DNA from: Porites lobata
Lineage: Eukaryota; Cnidaria; Anthozoa; Scleractinia; Poritidae
DNA: 64,000 nucleotides
Assembly: GCA_942486035.1 (NCBI GenBank)
Contig: CALNXK010000166.1
Coordinates: forward strand, 786,001 to 850,000
Direction of reading: 5' to 3'
Part shown: positions 31,464 through 43,643 of the stretch, piece by piece
Numbering within the stretch: the first letter of the stretch is position 1
Layout: the number at the start of each line of letters is the position of its first letter
Made by a program: the position numbers and the translations under genes
The notes under the pieces: model-generated
What the model saw: the letters and a program-made list of their open reading frames with translations, nothing else
The model's database searches: none
What the model was told of the DNA's origin: nothing

Positions 31464-32795
31464 CTGAAAGGAATAAAAAAAATTAACAGTTGAAGCGGGC
31501 GATTGAATAAATGCCGTAACTGAAAATATGCACCAAACATCCCCCGGGTTATTTCTAATGGTTCGTCCCTTAGACTATGTTAATGTTCGTCTACCGGAGG
31601 TCCACATGTTCCAAACATAACAAAGTATTTAGCACTCTTCATGAGTTTCTTTGAACGTTAATTTAATTACTTAGCTGGACTGGCTGATCTATTATTGAAT
31701 CGTGGTTTTATCCTAATCTCCTTTTTTCACTGACTTATGTGCTAACTCAGCAGTTTTATCATCCGAAGCTTGAAAACGTCAATCAATTTAACCACAAAAC
31801 CAGTTCTAGAACAATACGCAATGTTCTAGAATGTACTAGAATGTTAGGTGGAAACAACTCCACCTGAATCGCCTCAATCAGAGCAAACCCTGGAGTCCCT
31901 AATAACAATCGACTCACTGACAGTTCCTAGGCTTCTTACACAATGTTGATCTTATTTATTAAGTGTCACTTTTAGACACAAAGGTAAGCCTCATTGAACA
32001 GTTTCCGGCCCTTTTTCACTTTAGATAAATTTATTGCAAGGAACGGGGAGTGAACGTTTTTTAAAGCAGCCGCTAAACATTTTGTTTGTTTAACCCGGGT
32101 TGACCAATTAATCTCAAATAAACTGAGATGTTTTCATTCTTGAAAGTTTAGCTGCAGAAATATTCAAGGCTTGGGTTTAGCACCCTGCCAAATACAACAC
32201 GTGGCATAAAGGCAGAAGGGCGTTGATTTGGGCCTTTTGCTTCCTCTCTGTTGATCTCGCAAGCAAAAACAGGCCGGCCACGACTAAAAGCATTATTTTC
32301 CTGTCTCGTGTCCTGTCTCGTGTCCTGTCTCGTGTCCCGTCTCCTGCCAACACGCCACTCGGAAGTGGAGTCAGTGGATGGTTCTAAAAATATTTGAAAT
32401 GCTTAGCTATTTTGAGAGCACTCAGTACTTAAGGATCTAAATAAACTATTCTAGAGACTACACTCAAAATATTTGTCTTTGAGCGTTGTCATGATAGTAA
32501 TCTGCGAGAAGCAACTATAATCTCGTCAAGAGGGCTCTAAATCAAAGTACAAATCCTAACGGCAGTTTTAAAAACGCGTAATCTCAGTGCTTGTTGAACA
32601 GTGGAATGTAGCCATAGTTTCCTTATATCCTGTATATTGGGTCTGCTCAGTTTAAAGAAACCTCACTTTCAAACGTCTCCACGAATTCTTTTTGTCCTGT
32701 TGTCATCAAATCACAATCATATCATGATGGAGCAATTTTTGTTCATGCGTTCAGTCATGTTTCATTGAGAGGACCAAAAAGCGAAAAGGAAAAGA

Positions 32796-32833
32796 GGGAC
32801 TTTCCCTTAGATCCCATGCAACTTTCTCATTGG
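32796..32833 (+). promoter_or_regulatory. NF-kappaB site plus CCAAT box before MYK exon 1
   Basis: GGGACTTTCC (32796-32805) is a perfect kappaB consensus. ATTGG (32829-32833, inverted CCAAT) follows. The ATG of the signal-peptide exon is about 145-180 bp downstream. Confidence 0.6.
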
Positions 32834-32977
32834 TTGATGTGGTCTAACTGTACATAGTTTCAAACACACACGTGTCCTGAATCGAGTCATCTTACGACTG
32901 GCGAGCTACTGTGGGTTTGACACAACCGGCTAAGGATAATCTGGCTCTATTATCTCGACGGCGACAAACTCAGAACA

Positions 32978-33025
32978 ATGTACAAAGTTTGCTTTTTAAT
33001 CGTGCTTGGCATCGGTGTGCAACAG
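32978..33025 (+). CDS. Signal-peptide first exon, MYK type, copy 1
   Basis: MYKVCFLIVLGIGVQQ ends CAG|GTACGT in phase 0, which fits the TNFR CRD acceptor (LAAAS...). The hydrophobic core VCFLIVLGIGV is a typical signal h-region. There is no CRD exon between here and 54758, so use would require a long intron to TNFR-2 or the exon is an orphan. Confidence 0.6.
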
Positions 33026-34361
33026 GTACGTGAGAGAATTTGTTTACAAGAATTTTGTTTGCTGAGTTAATAGTCTACTTTAACCTGATGGTAGTTTGTG
33101 AGTAGAAATATACCTTTGTAACACACCTCCAGCGCGCCCACTATTTATCACGAATTTTCTGAACTGTTAAGTATACTTGCCTTGCCGTTTGAAGAACAAG
33201 TGTTGTGTAATTATGTTCAAGAAACTAACATTTTCATCCCTGGTTTGGTTAGCAAGAGGCGCGCCTTCTTATTAGTCATTCAATTATTTGCAAGCAAGAA
33301 ATGAATAGGGGAAGTAACTGAACGGAATCCTGTACAACGCGCGTCCCTCGAGTAAACGTAACTATAAATAGACTGAATCATTCTCTCTTGAGTAAATACA
33401 ATCACGCAAACTTCGGCCCAGCACAATTTCTTTTCTTCGTCAGAATGAAGAATAATTATATGCTTTAAGGCTTTCATTCACGTTCGTGTGCAACGCGGAA
33501 AATCCGAGATGTTGATGACGGAACAAACACTTGACGAAGGTAGTTGAGTAAGGAACCGACCAAGGGATTGACATGAAGTGTTCGCTATATTAATTAAGGA
33601 GGTTTCGATGTATTTAAGTTTTTTTTCGTATATTTTATTATTATTGGCAGGGAATGTCGCTTGTTGTACCGATTACTCGTTAAATCGAGCTTCCACTGTA
33701 GCGGTCTTTTTCCGTTGAACTGGTGATTTTCATCTAAATGGAAAGGCTGCTTTGTTTACAGGCAGATCCGTTAAGAAACTGACCATCACTAAATAAATAA
33801 AAAACAATACGGGTTCTTCAATTTTCACTTGTTTAAATAAGCGTAAAGATGACCCACTTCATGGCACAAATTACTCAATAATATGTTCCTAATTCTAACC
33901 TCTTTTCTTCCGTCCCCCACCCCCAGAGCCCCTGGCTCCCAGGCTAAGTAACGCTTAAAAGCCTCCCCTAGTTAGTGGCCCATCAACCAGTAATTAAAAA
34001 CCAGATCCAGCCTCCTCTAGCATGTCTTGAAATGAATTCAATTTTTTACCACGTTTTGAAGCTTAAAAACCGAGTAAATTCTTAAAGGATTTTGATCCGT
34101 TCTGCTGTGTAGTCAGTGTTTCGAAATGCCTTTTTTTTGCCTTTTGTTTTTACCCGGTTATAGGCCTCCAGTCAGTGAATATAAGCCCCCAACCACCCCC
34201 CTCCGTCCCCCCCACCGTCTTTTATAAGCCCTCCTAAAACCCCCTTATGAAATTGTAAGCGGAAGTTAACGGTATTTGTAGGTGACTAAAAGCGAATTCG
34301 AAGGAATAAATTAGGCTTTTGATGTCCACTGAGTCATGATGTTGGTTTAAACTCCTTTTTT

Positions 34362-34381
34362 TGGGGGGGGGGGGGGTGGGG
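34362..34381. repeat. Poly-G tract
   Basis: A run of G with one T. The copy-2 equivalent near 42800 has a poly-T run instead. Confidence 0.8.
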
Positions 34382-34597
34382 GCATCCGGCTTAAACAAGC
34401 CTGGGCATACTGGCCTTATAACCAATGCAAATTCTAAACTTCACTTTTTCATTGGGCGAAGTAAACACGTGATTGTGTTAGAGTCGGGCATATTTCGGTA
34501 ATTTATGCGCGTACATGTTTCGTGCCGAGTGCAAGATCAGAGCTTCAAGTAGATGCTACTTTGTTGGCGAGCTCACGTTATCTCTACAGGCGCTAAA

Positions 34598-34639
34598 ACG
34601 ATCTTTTTAATCCTTATTCTTGGAATTGAAGCTATGACG
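34598..34639 (+). pseudogene. Signal-peptide exon, MIIL type, start codon lost (ACG)
   Basis: It aligns with 43021-43062 but begins ACG where the partner has ATG, then reads IFLILILGIEAMT to ACG|GTAAGC in phase 0. The donor and frame are kept, so initiation is the visible lesion. Confidence 0.6.
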
Positions 34640-35232
34640 GTAAGCAAAAAATTGGCCTCATCACCCTCTGCGTTAATAGTTAAAGTAGCGATCGCACACA
34701 CCCAGTGATGTCCACACGTAGAGCTCTGAATAGTTGTCATATTCAAATAATTTAAAGAAATTTTATTAGTTTCATATGTATTTTTCCGAACAGTTTTCAC
34801 CTCTAGGTGAAAATATGATGACTGGAGGGAAGGAAAAACTCAAACTTGGTTTGCGAATATACACTATTCAGGCACGGTCGTTGAGACCATAAACGTAGCA
34901 GTTCACGATTCCGTTCGGCTCCAATGAGCAGACACTGCAATGGAAAGCGTTTCACTTATTTAGGATATTTATAAAAATCACCGACGACAATTGAGCAGAA
35001 AGCATAATAACTTTTGGCTTTCACAAAGAGCCTTCGTTCTGCGGTGGTAATAAAGGCTAACACACGAGTATCATGTCATAACACAGACGGAATCACTATA
35101 AGAGTTTCAATTGTTTTCTTTTTGTAACACTCTGGTCAGTCTATCAGCTCAGCCGGTCAACTGGCGCTTTTCTCTAGGTTCAAAGTTTAAAACTTGAAAA
35201 GCAATGTGTCTAATTTAAACGCAGTAGAAAAG

Positions 35233-35320
35233 ATAGTCTCCCTCACAGCCGTTTTTTTATATGTCACGCAACGCTCCGAGCGTTGCGTGACATCCAAAAA
35301 ACGGCTGCGAGGGAGCCTAT
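35233..35320. repeat. 88-nt palindrome
   Basis: Arms contain GTCACGCAACGCTC and GAGCGTTGCGTGAC at the centre and CTCCCTCACAGCCGTTTTTT paired outward. It is a foldback element of unknown class; no target duplication was defined. Confidence 0.8.
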
Positions 35321-35879
35321 AGAATAGAAATCCTGTTTTATGACCCTGACTGGTACTGACTGCCGTAAGGTTTTGTGGCTTTCTAATTTTATTGAATTTT
35401 TTTTTTCTTAAGATAAGACTACAAATCTTGTCTAATTGATAGCTGTTAGCTTTATATCTTGCTAATACGACTATTTCCTTTGTTCCAGCTTAAATCTTTA
35501 CAATATATATTCTAAAAAAACAGAGACTGACTTCCGCTCATTCCTGCGGTTTTGAAGCACTACGTAGCCTGCTTCACCTGGCGTTCCTGCCCAAGACTCA
35601 ATCAAAAGTGGAAAGTAAATCGAGTGAAATGAAAATACATCAGAGATTGTTGAAGTTTATCTGAAGTTCAACAAAGCATTATGCAATGAAAGAGTTTGTT
35701 AGGATTCTAGCGGCTAAATTCATTTGGTATTATAAGTTCCGGCGCGTTTTCGATTTCATGAAACTTTCAAGCTGAAGGGGCTGAGAGCAGCCGACAAGTT
35801 ATGGTATAGTTGATAATCTGAAAACCTGATTAACCTCAGTGATTCCTTTTCTCCCTTTTTTTCCTTCTTTATTTCAAGA

Positions 35880-37024
35880 AAGTAACAAAAGATCCACTTA
35901 CTCAGCGAATTCCACTTAAAACCACAAATTCTCACAATTCTAGAATCCTACTGCCGACGGTTGACCAAAAGACACTCGTTAAACGCAGAAAGGTGCGTTG
36001 AACAGTGTATGTTTTAACACTAATTCTGAGTTTGCCAGACGCGAGTTCACAAATCTTTGATCGGAAACCTTCAGCTGAACCTTGCCAGACACTCTTTCTC
36101 TCTCTTTGACCGGGATAAGACTCGGCTCATAAGCAAGACGAGTGAATGATTCAACGGCTAGCTTATCACTAGCAGAACGATGGACGATTACAGAAATTCT
36201 GCGAGCATCAAATTCGTTGCTGACTTATTCCCTGCTCACAGATGTCCTTCTGCTATAAAGTTTAAAATAAGACTAGAATGCGCGAGCGTGAATTACTTTC
36301 CGGCAAATGAAATGAACTAAATGTAAAAAGTGAAATAGAAATAGCGAATCGAAAAATCAAACTTCTAATTAAATCTTTTCTTATGGTTTAGAATATACTA
36401 TTCTCGAAACTGAGAATGTTTTGATCAAAGCTGTGTAAATCGAACCGAAACTGTGCATGGAACCTTGCGTTTTTGTTTCCACAGGCGGCTCACGTTGCGA
36501 GGGAAGGGTGTAATGTAATTTACATAACATATGTGACGCGCCGGTGTCGCGTTACAGGCGACCGTTGAAAATATAAGAGACTTTGTATGGGAAATATATT
36601 ACTGAGATCTGCGAACGCCAAATAACGCTAAACCTTACTTTTTCTTAAATGAAATGAATAAAAAAGTCTTACCTGCAATCTGTTCCGCTGCGTTTTGGTG
36701 TCTGTTTGTCGTTTTACTGTTTTTTTGGCTTTATTGCGTAACCACTGTTGCTCCTTTCATATGAAACAGACACCAAAACGCATCGGAATAGATTGCAGGT
36801 AAGACTTTTTTATTCATTTCATTTAAGAAAAAGTAAGGTTTAGCGTTATTTGGCGTTCGCAGATCTCAGTAATATATTTCCCATACAAAGTCTCTTATAT
36901 TTTCAACGGTCGCCTGTAACGCGACACCGGCGCGTCACATATGTTATGTAAATTACATTACACCCTTCCCTCGCAACGTGAGTTTGGGCTGCCTGTGTTG
37001 TTTCCTGTATTTATCTCACCTATG
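35880..37024. repeat. Inverted segmental duplication, copy 1 (partner 52535-53430)
   Basis: Runs such as GGAACCTTGCGTTT, TTTGATCAAAGCTGTGTAAA and ACACTCGTTAAACGCAGA occur reverse-complemented in 52535-53430 in reverse order. Each copy carries private transposon insertions: the hAT-like element here, and two short elements in the partner. Confidence 0.8.
36481..36997. mobile_element. hAT-like MITE with 8-bp target duplication
   Basis: Arms of about 230 bp are near-perfect inverted repeats (ACAGGCGGCTCACGTTGCG at the left, CGCAACGTGAG...GCCTGTG at the right). TTGTTTCC flanks at 36473-36480 and 36998-37005. The paralogous locus near 52545 lacks the insert. An 8-bp duplication and CAGG-type ends suggest the hAT superfamily. 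No transposase. Confidence 0.82.
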
Positions 37025-37202
37025 GAGTGTTTTCACATGACGTCACGGCGGCCATATTGGTGTCCCAAAACAATGAAACGGCGGCCATGTTGGTGTCCCA
37101 AACCAATCCTCTGGGAGTTGAACTCTTTTCTTATGCAAACGCTTTCTTTTGTTCCAATAAATTTACATAGATGCTGGCCACGTGAGTGAAAACACTCTAT
37201 TG
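37022..37202. mobile_element. MITE, GAGTGTTTTCAC termini
   Basis: TGGAGTGTTTTCACATGACG and GTGAGTGAAAACACTCTA are inverted. The interior duplicates CGGCGGCCATATTGGTGTCC as CGGCGGCCATGTTGGTGTCC. Family members are at 25240 and 58085. Confidence 0.8.
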
Positions 37203-38404
37203 TATGGAATATGTGTGAACATCTTCATTATGAATCGGTATATTTCAAAGAGCTACACAAGGAGCGAGCCGAATACTATATACAGGGCGGGGCAGCTGTA
37301 GTGTCAACTATTACTAGTATACCATTTTTTGAGGGAAATTGCCAGTCTGAAACTGAACTGCAATCAATGAGAATAATAATCGGTAACACTAGCGTGACGG
37401 GCCGTGTCACGCTATTTTTAACCATGCGAATGTCGCAGTTTTTCGCAAAATTAGGGTTGAACTCAATGTCTTGCGGGCTACTTAAAATTGTTTGCCCAGA
37501 TGATTTATTTCGATATTCTTATAAACTGGGGGCCTAGTAATGCCGAAGAAAGTCAATTTGTGAATTTTTAAGTTATAGCGCGTGCTTAAAATTTGCATTA
37601 TTTTATCCCCATAATTTTAAACGGTAAAAACTGTTAATAGGGCCTATTTTTAATAATACCTTTTTGGCCACAAAAATATTCCAGCTTGCACAAATGTATC
37701 GTTTTATAAGGGAGAAAGGGTCATAAAAACTATTCGTGTTCTTCAATGACTGCCAAATCGTTGTAGTTTCACGTACGAGTCAACGAAATTTGTGTAAAAT
37801 TTCGCTTTACCGGAAGTGGATTTTGAGCCCCGAACGGGCAAAATGAGTTTTCTCGCATTTTAACAAAAGAACACGTTATTTGGGAAAGCTAACTACAGCG
37901 TGTTTCATTACTCGTTAAGGGTTATCGATGAGCCAAAAATGACCTAAATCAAATTTTGAACTTGTGCCGACCGTGGGTCGATATTTAGGGAAAGCCGCTC
38001 TTAACATTTAACGAGGCAATGAATTAAACGCTGTCTCAGAAAAGTGCTAAAAAAAGGAAAAAAAACACAAACAAACAAATAGGAATTAGTCAGTGGCTAA
38101 ACCACTCTAGCGCTGATTTTGTTCCTGCCAGTTAAAAGCAATTGTTCAACTTCTTCTTCTTCTTCTTCCTCTTTTTTTTTTTTTTCTACTTAACGGTTAT
38201 AACCTATATCACGTACACCCCAATTCGACTTGCCGTAATATGCGTAGTAATATCACGGCATCTCTAAAGAAAATATCTCCACAGTTAAAACGTGACATAA
38301 GTAGCGAAATGCGACGCACTATTATGCACTAATTCCATTGTCTTTTGTTTAAATACTTGTACATATATTTTGCAGTAAATATTAGCATCTGTTTCACGGG
38401 CCTA
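37203..38404. other. Intergenic, nothing recognised
   Basis: One 108-codon open frame (37211-37537) has no recognisable motif, no splice support and borderline composition; I do not call it a gene. A CTT-rich microsatellite lies at about 38150-38185. Confidence 0.45.
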
Positions 38405-38453
38405 AATAGTCAGAGTGATTTTACTTGAATCAAGTAAAATCACCCTGACTATT
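38405..38453. repeat. 49-nt near-perfect palindrome
   Basis: AATAGTCAGAGTGATTTTAC pairs with GTAAAATCACCCTGACTATT with one mismatch, around a central base. Confidence 0.88.
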
Positions 38454-38808
38454 AAATATTCATGCATTTCTATGCTCCTAACGGCAACAAAGTTGAAATA
38501 GAAAAATCCAAAAAAACAAAAACAAAATCGAAACAAAACAAACAGAAGGGATTTGAAAAAAGCTTAATAGAAATTGATTAGACTTACAGTAATAAACAAT
38601 ATAGGCTTCATCAATTTGCAACATAAGCTCACAGCCCGTTCAATTTGCATTTGTCTCCACGCTAGCTTAAAAAGTTAAAATCCATACGCTGAAAATGAAT
38701 AAATGTATTAAGCACTTCAATCACGCGCACCTGGCTACAAACCATGAGTAAGCACCAATTTGATGGCATCACACGCAGAATAAGGTCCGGTCAGAGTTGC
38801 TTCCGTCA

Positions 38809-38840
38809 CGGACTTTCCCTAAAATCTACTCTCTTATTGG
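38809..38840 (+). promoter_or_regulatory. kappaB-like site plus CCAAT box before MYKI exon
   Basis: CGGACTTTCC (38809-38818), one base from consensus, is followed by ATTGG (38836-38840). The ATG at 39002 is about 160-190 bp downstream, as for the other MYK exons, although the surrounding DNA is otherwise diverged. Confidence 0.5.
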
Positions 38841-39001
38841 CTCAAATTATCTTTGACATGAATAAAAATTAACAAAGTTCATTTCAAAGTCCCTTTCAAA
38901 TGCGTATGGTAATTGTATGGCTGCACATGGCTCTCGATGACAACAAACAGATAATTCGTAAGAATTTTCTATCTCTGAACAAGCTAGAAATCGCCGTGAG
39001 G

Positions 39002-39052
39002 ATGTACAAAATTTGTCTACTCGTGATTGTGCTGGGTTTTGGGGCACCTATG
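39002..39052 (+). CDS. Signal-peptide first exon, MYKI type
   Basis: MYKICLLVIVLGFGAPM ends ATG|GTAAGT in phase 0. It is related to the MYKVCFLIVLGIG exons but the most diverged, so it is not part of the recent 3.6-kb duplication. Confidence 0.6.
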
Positions 39053-39141
39053 GTAAGTTTGCGTGTTTTTGTTCAATGCTACAGTCAGGAACACTCGACG
39101 CACCTCCGACTCGGCTGGCCCACCTGACTATTTCAGAGTAT

Positions 39142-39289
39142 CTGGCCCCAGTTTTTCAAAATCTCTATCCAGTGGATAAGGCAATTCAGTCATGGTTTAC
39201 CGTTTGCCTAACATTTATCCGCTGCCAGTGGATACTGATTTATCCTGTAGACAGCTCTACCCAGGTTTTGAACAACCTGAGTGGCCAGG
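39142..39289. mobile_element. Short MITE, CTGGCCCCAGTTTTTCAAA terminus
   Basis: CTGGCCCCAGTTTTTCAAA and GTTTTGAACAACCTGAGTGG with CCAG are imperfect inverted ends. Internal CCAGTGGATAAGG-like motifs are also inverted. It lies about 90 bp after the MYKI exon. Confidence 0.5.
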
Positions 39290-41251
39290 TGTAGAAATTC
39301 CTGCCAGTCATTCTAAGATCAGGAAGATGATCTTAACTGTTCTGTTTTCAGCTGTTTCTAACATACATAACTGAACATCAATAACCGTCTGTAGCACCTG
39401 CTTAGGAAATTAAACTCTTCCTGGGTTAAGTTCATTCATGACGCTTGCATGCAGTCATTTATTATTTTTCTTATATAATGATAGCCTTTTCATGATTTAT
39501 TACATTAGTTGCGTGATTTTTACGTGCGTACTTGCATAAAATTTGCGTTCGCAAATGAAATAGAGGTAATGCATCATGAAAGATCGCACGTAAGCGTAAA
39601 AGATGAACTTCGCTCAACTTCTCGTTTAAGATCTTGCCTCTGTTTTATTCACGTGATTAAAATTTACGTGCGTTAACGTGCGTAGCCAAAAACGCGTCAG
39701 TGGAAATCAACCTTAAGGCCGAACTTGCGGTGCTTTGAGAAAGGCGAATTCGCATGTCAGTCAATGTTAATTATGTTACGTGGGAAAATAAGCTTAAGTA
39801 AACCAGAAGTAAAAAAGATAGGTTGTGTGTGAAGCTTTCTTTTACTTGAAGAATTTAAAATTTACTTGTCTTGAAATATTTCTTACCTTATTTAGGCTCT
39901 AGTGTAAAGATTACCAATGTCCTTAGAAATTCGACAGTGTTATAATCACGTGACAGTATTTTCCCGTCAAACGGGTGTGAAGCTAACTTAGGCTATGTTA
40001 ATGTTCGCCTACGGAACGTCCATAACAAACATAACAGGCATAACAGAGTATTTAGCACTCGTCATGAGTTTCTTTGAACGGTAATTTTCAAATTACTTAG
40101 CTGGACAGGCTGATCTATTATTGAATCGTGGCTTTATCCTAATATATTTTTTCACTGATATGTGCTAACCCAGCAGTTTTATCATCCGAAGCTTGAAAAC
40201 GTCAATCAATTTAGCCACAAAATCAGTTCTAGAACAATACGAAATGTTCCAGAATGTACTAGAATGCTAGGTGGAAACAACAACACCTGAATCGCCACAA
40301 TCAGGGCAAACCCTGGAGTCCCGAAAAACAATCGACCCTTTGACAGTTCCTAGGCTTCTTACACAATGTTGATGTAAGCAGCCTGCTAAATATTTCTTCC
40401 AAGTGTCACTTTTAAGCCTCATTAAATAGTTTCCCTTTTTCACTTTAGATAATTTATTGCAAGGAACGGGGAGTGAAGTTTTTTAAAAGCAGTCGCTGAA
40501 CATTTTGTTTATTTAACCAAGGCATCCTTTCCTAACAATGAAGGTTGACCAATTAATCTCAAATAAAGATGTTTTCATTCTTGAACGTTTAGCTGCAGAA
40601 ATATTTAGGGCCTGAGTTTAGCACTTCGCCAAATACAACACGTGGCATAAAGGCAGAAGGGCGTTGCCTTGGGCCTTTTGCTTCCTCTCAGTTGATCTCG
40701 CAAGCATAAAATGGCGGGTCACAACTAAAAGCATTTTATTCCTTTTCCTGTCTCGTGTGCTATCTCGTCGGTCTCGTCTCCTGCACCACGCCACTCCGCG
40801 GAAGTGGAGTCAGTGGATGGTTCTGAAGTAGTATTTGAAATGCCTAGCTATTTTGGGAGCACTCAGTACTTAAGGATCTAAATAAACTATTGAAGAGCCT
40901 ACACCCACTATATTTGTCTTTGAGTGTTGTCATCATAGTAATCTGCGAAACGCAACTAGAATTTAGTCAAGAGGGCATTAAGTCAGACTGACAAATGCTA
41001 ATGCAGTTTTAAAAACTCGTAATCTCAATGCTAGTTGAACAGTGGAATGTAGCCATAGTTTCCTTTAATCCTGTATATTGAATCTACTGAGTTCAGCGAA
41101 ACCTCCATTTGAAAGGTCTCCACGGTTTCTTTCTGGTCTGTTGACATCAAATCACATGCAATCATATCATGTCGTGATGGAGCAATTATAATCAATTGTT
41201 CAAGCGTTCAGTCGTGTTTCATTGAGGGGACCAAAAAAGAAAAGGAAAAGA

Positions 41252-41285
41252 GGGACTTTCCCTTAGCTCCCAACTTTCTCATTGG
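41252..41285 (+). promoter_or_regulatory. NF-kappaB site plus CCAAT box before MYK exon 2
   Basis: GGGACTTTCC (41252-41261) and ATTGG (41281-41285) are preserved from the paralogous copy at 32796, about 153-186 bp before the ATG at 41438. Confidence 0.6.
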
Positions 41286-41437
41286 TTGATGTGCTCTAAC
41301 TGTACATAGTTTCAAAGTCCTTTACACACATGTGTCCTGAATCGAGTCATCTTACGACTGGCGATCTACTGTGGGTCTGACACAACCGGCTAAGGATAAT
41401 CTGGCTCTATTATCTCGACGGCGACAAACTCAGAACA

Positions 41438-41485
41438 ATGTACAAAGTTTGTTTTTTAATCGTGTTTGGCAGCGGTGTGCAACAG
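41438..41485 (+). CDS. Signal-peptide first exon, MYK type, copy 2
   Basis: MYKVCFLIVFGSGVQQ ends CAG|GTACGT in phase 0. It differs from copy 1 at two residues (L10F, I12S) and keeps a hydrophobic core. Confidence 0.6.
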
Positions 41486-43020
41486 GTACGTGAGAGAATT
41501 TGTTTGCAAGAATTTTATTTGCTGAGTTAATAGACTACTTTAACGTGATGGTAGTTTGTGAGTAGAACTATACCCTTGTGACACACCTCCAACGCGCCCA
41601 CTGTTTATCACGATTTTTCTAAACTTTTAAGTATACTTGCCGTTTGAAGCACAGGTGTTGTGTAATTATGTTGAAGAAACTAACATTTTCATCTCTGGTT
41701 TGGTTAGCAAGAGGCGCGCCTTCTTATTAGTCATTCAATTATTTGCAAGCAAGAAGGGAAGTAACTGAACCGAATCCTGTAAAACGCGCGTCCCTCGAGT
41801 AAACGTAACTATAAAAAGACTGAATCATTCATTCTCTCTTGACTAAATACAATCACGCGAACTTCGTCCCAGCACAATTTCTTTTCTTCGTCAGAATGAA
41901 GAATAATTATGTGCTTTAAGGCTTTCATTCACGTTCGAGTGCAACGCGGAAAATCCGAGATGTTGATTGCGGAACAAACACTTGACGAAGGTAGTTGAGT
42001 AGGGCACCGACCAAGGGATTGACATGAAGTGTTCGCTATATTAATTAAGGAGGTTTCGATGTATTTAATTAAGTTTTTTTTCGTATGTTTTATTATTATT
42101 GGCAGGGAATGTCGCTTATTGTACCGATTACTCGTTAAATCGAGGTTCCACTGTAGCGGTCTTTTTCCGTTGAACTGGTGATTTTTATCTAAATGGAAAG
42201 GCTGCTTTGTTTACAGGCAGATCCGTTAAGAAACTGACCATAACTAAATAAATAAGAAACAATACGAGTTCCTCAATTTTCACTTCTTTAAATAAGCGTA
42301 AAGATGACCCACTTCATGGCACAAATTACTCAATAATATGTTACTAATTATAACCTCTTTTCTTCCGTCCCCCACCCCCAGAGCCCCTGGCTCTCAGGCT
42401 AACTAACGCTTAAAAGCCTCCCGTAGTTAGTGGCCCATCAACCAGTAATAAAAATATAGATCCAGCCTCCTCTAGCATGTCTTGAAATGAATTCAATTTT
42501 TTACCACACTTTGAAGCTTATAAACCGAGTAAATTCTTAAAGGATTTTTATCCGTTCTGCAGTGTGGTCAGTGTTTTGAGATATCTTTTTTTTTTTGCCT
42601 TTGTTTTTACCCGGTTATAGCCCCCAACCACCCCCCCCCCCCACCCTCCCCTCCGTCTCCACGTCTTTTATAAGCCCTCCTAAAACCCCCTTATCAAATT
42701 GTGGATTAACGGTATTTGTAGGTGACCAAAAGCGAATTCGAAGGAATAAATTAGGCCCCACTGAGTCACGATGTTGGTTTAAACTCCTTTTTTTTTTTTG
42801 GAATCCGGCGGCTTAAACAAGCCTGGGCATACTGGCCTTATAACCAATGCAAATTCTAAACTTCACTTTTTCATTGGGCGAAGTAAACACGTGATTGTGT
42901 TAGAGTCAAGCATATTTCGGTAATTTATACGTGCCGCATGTTTCGTGCCGACTGCAAGATCAGACCTTCAACTAGATGTTACTTTGTTGGCGAGCTCACG
43001 TTATCTCTACAGGCGCTAAA

Positions 43021-43062
43021 ATGATCATTTTAATACTTATTCTTGGAATTGAAGCAAAGACG
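43021..43062 (+). CDS. Signal-peptide first exon, MIIL type
   Basis: MIILILILGIEAKT ends ACG|GTAAGC in phase 0. Upstream (42865-42900) are ATTGG and CACGTG elements, also present in the copy at 34450. It is homologous to the inner half of the exon at 12920. Confidence 0.58.
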
Positions 43063-43643
43063 GTAAGCTTATCCAGCAAAAAATTAGCGTGTTATAGTCT
43101 ATCATCCTCTGCGTTAATAGTTAGGTAAAGATCGCACACGCCCAGTGCTATTCACACGTATAACTTTAAGAGCTCTGAATAGTTGTCATATTCAAATAAC
43201 TTGAAGAAATTTAGTTTCATATGTATTTTTCCGAACAGTTTTCACCTCTAGCTGAAAATATGATGACTGGAGGGAAGGAAAAACTCAAACTTGGTTTGCG
43301 AATATACACTATTCAGGTCCGATCACTGAGACCATACAACGTGGCAGTTCACGATTCCGTTTGGCTCCAATGAGCAGACACTGTGGAACGCCGTTTGACG
43401 TTGTTACGTATTTAGGATATTACGTGATATTTATAAAAATAACCCACCATCGAGCAGAAAGCATAATAACTTTAAGCTTTCACAAAAGAATCCGCGCGTG
43501 TTCTGCAGTGGTAATCAATAAAGCCTGGCACACGAGTATCATGTCATCTGTGTCATAACACAGTGTCACTATTAACAGTCTTTATTAATTGTTTTCTTTT
43601 TATAACACTCCGGTTAATCTAGCAGCTTAGCCGGTTTCGCTTT

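Larger units (their letters stand above)
31572..35176. repeat. 3.6-kb segmental duplication, copy 1 (partner 39989-43643)
   Basis: Direct repeat of 39989-43643 along its whole length, with small indels. It contains one MYK-type and one MIIL-type signal-peptide exon plus their upstream regions. A partial third copy is at 48171-49370. Confidence 0.92.
39989..43643. repeat. 3.6-kb segmental duplication, copy 2 (partner 31572-35176)
   Basis: Direct copy about 8.4 kb from the first. Both signal-peptide exons have start codons here. Homology ends where a unique AT-rich region begins. Confidence 0.92.

Noticed and set aside
37211..37537. 108-codon open frame beginning MCEHLHYESVYFKELHKERA.
   Set aside because: No splice or promoter support, no recognisable domain, immediately downstream of a MITE; most likely fortuitous.
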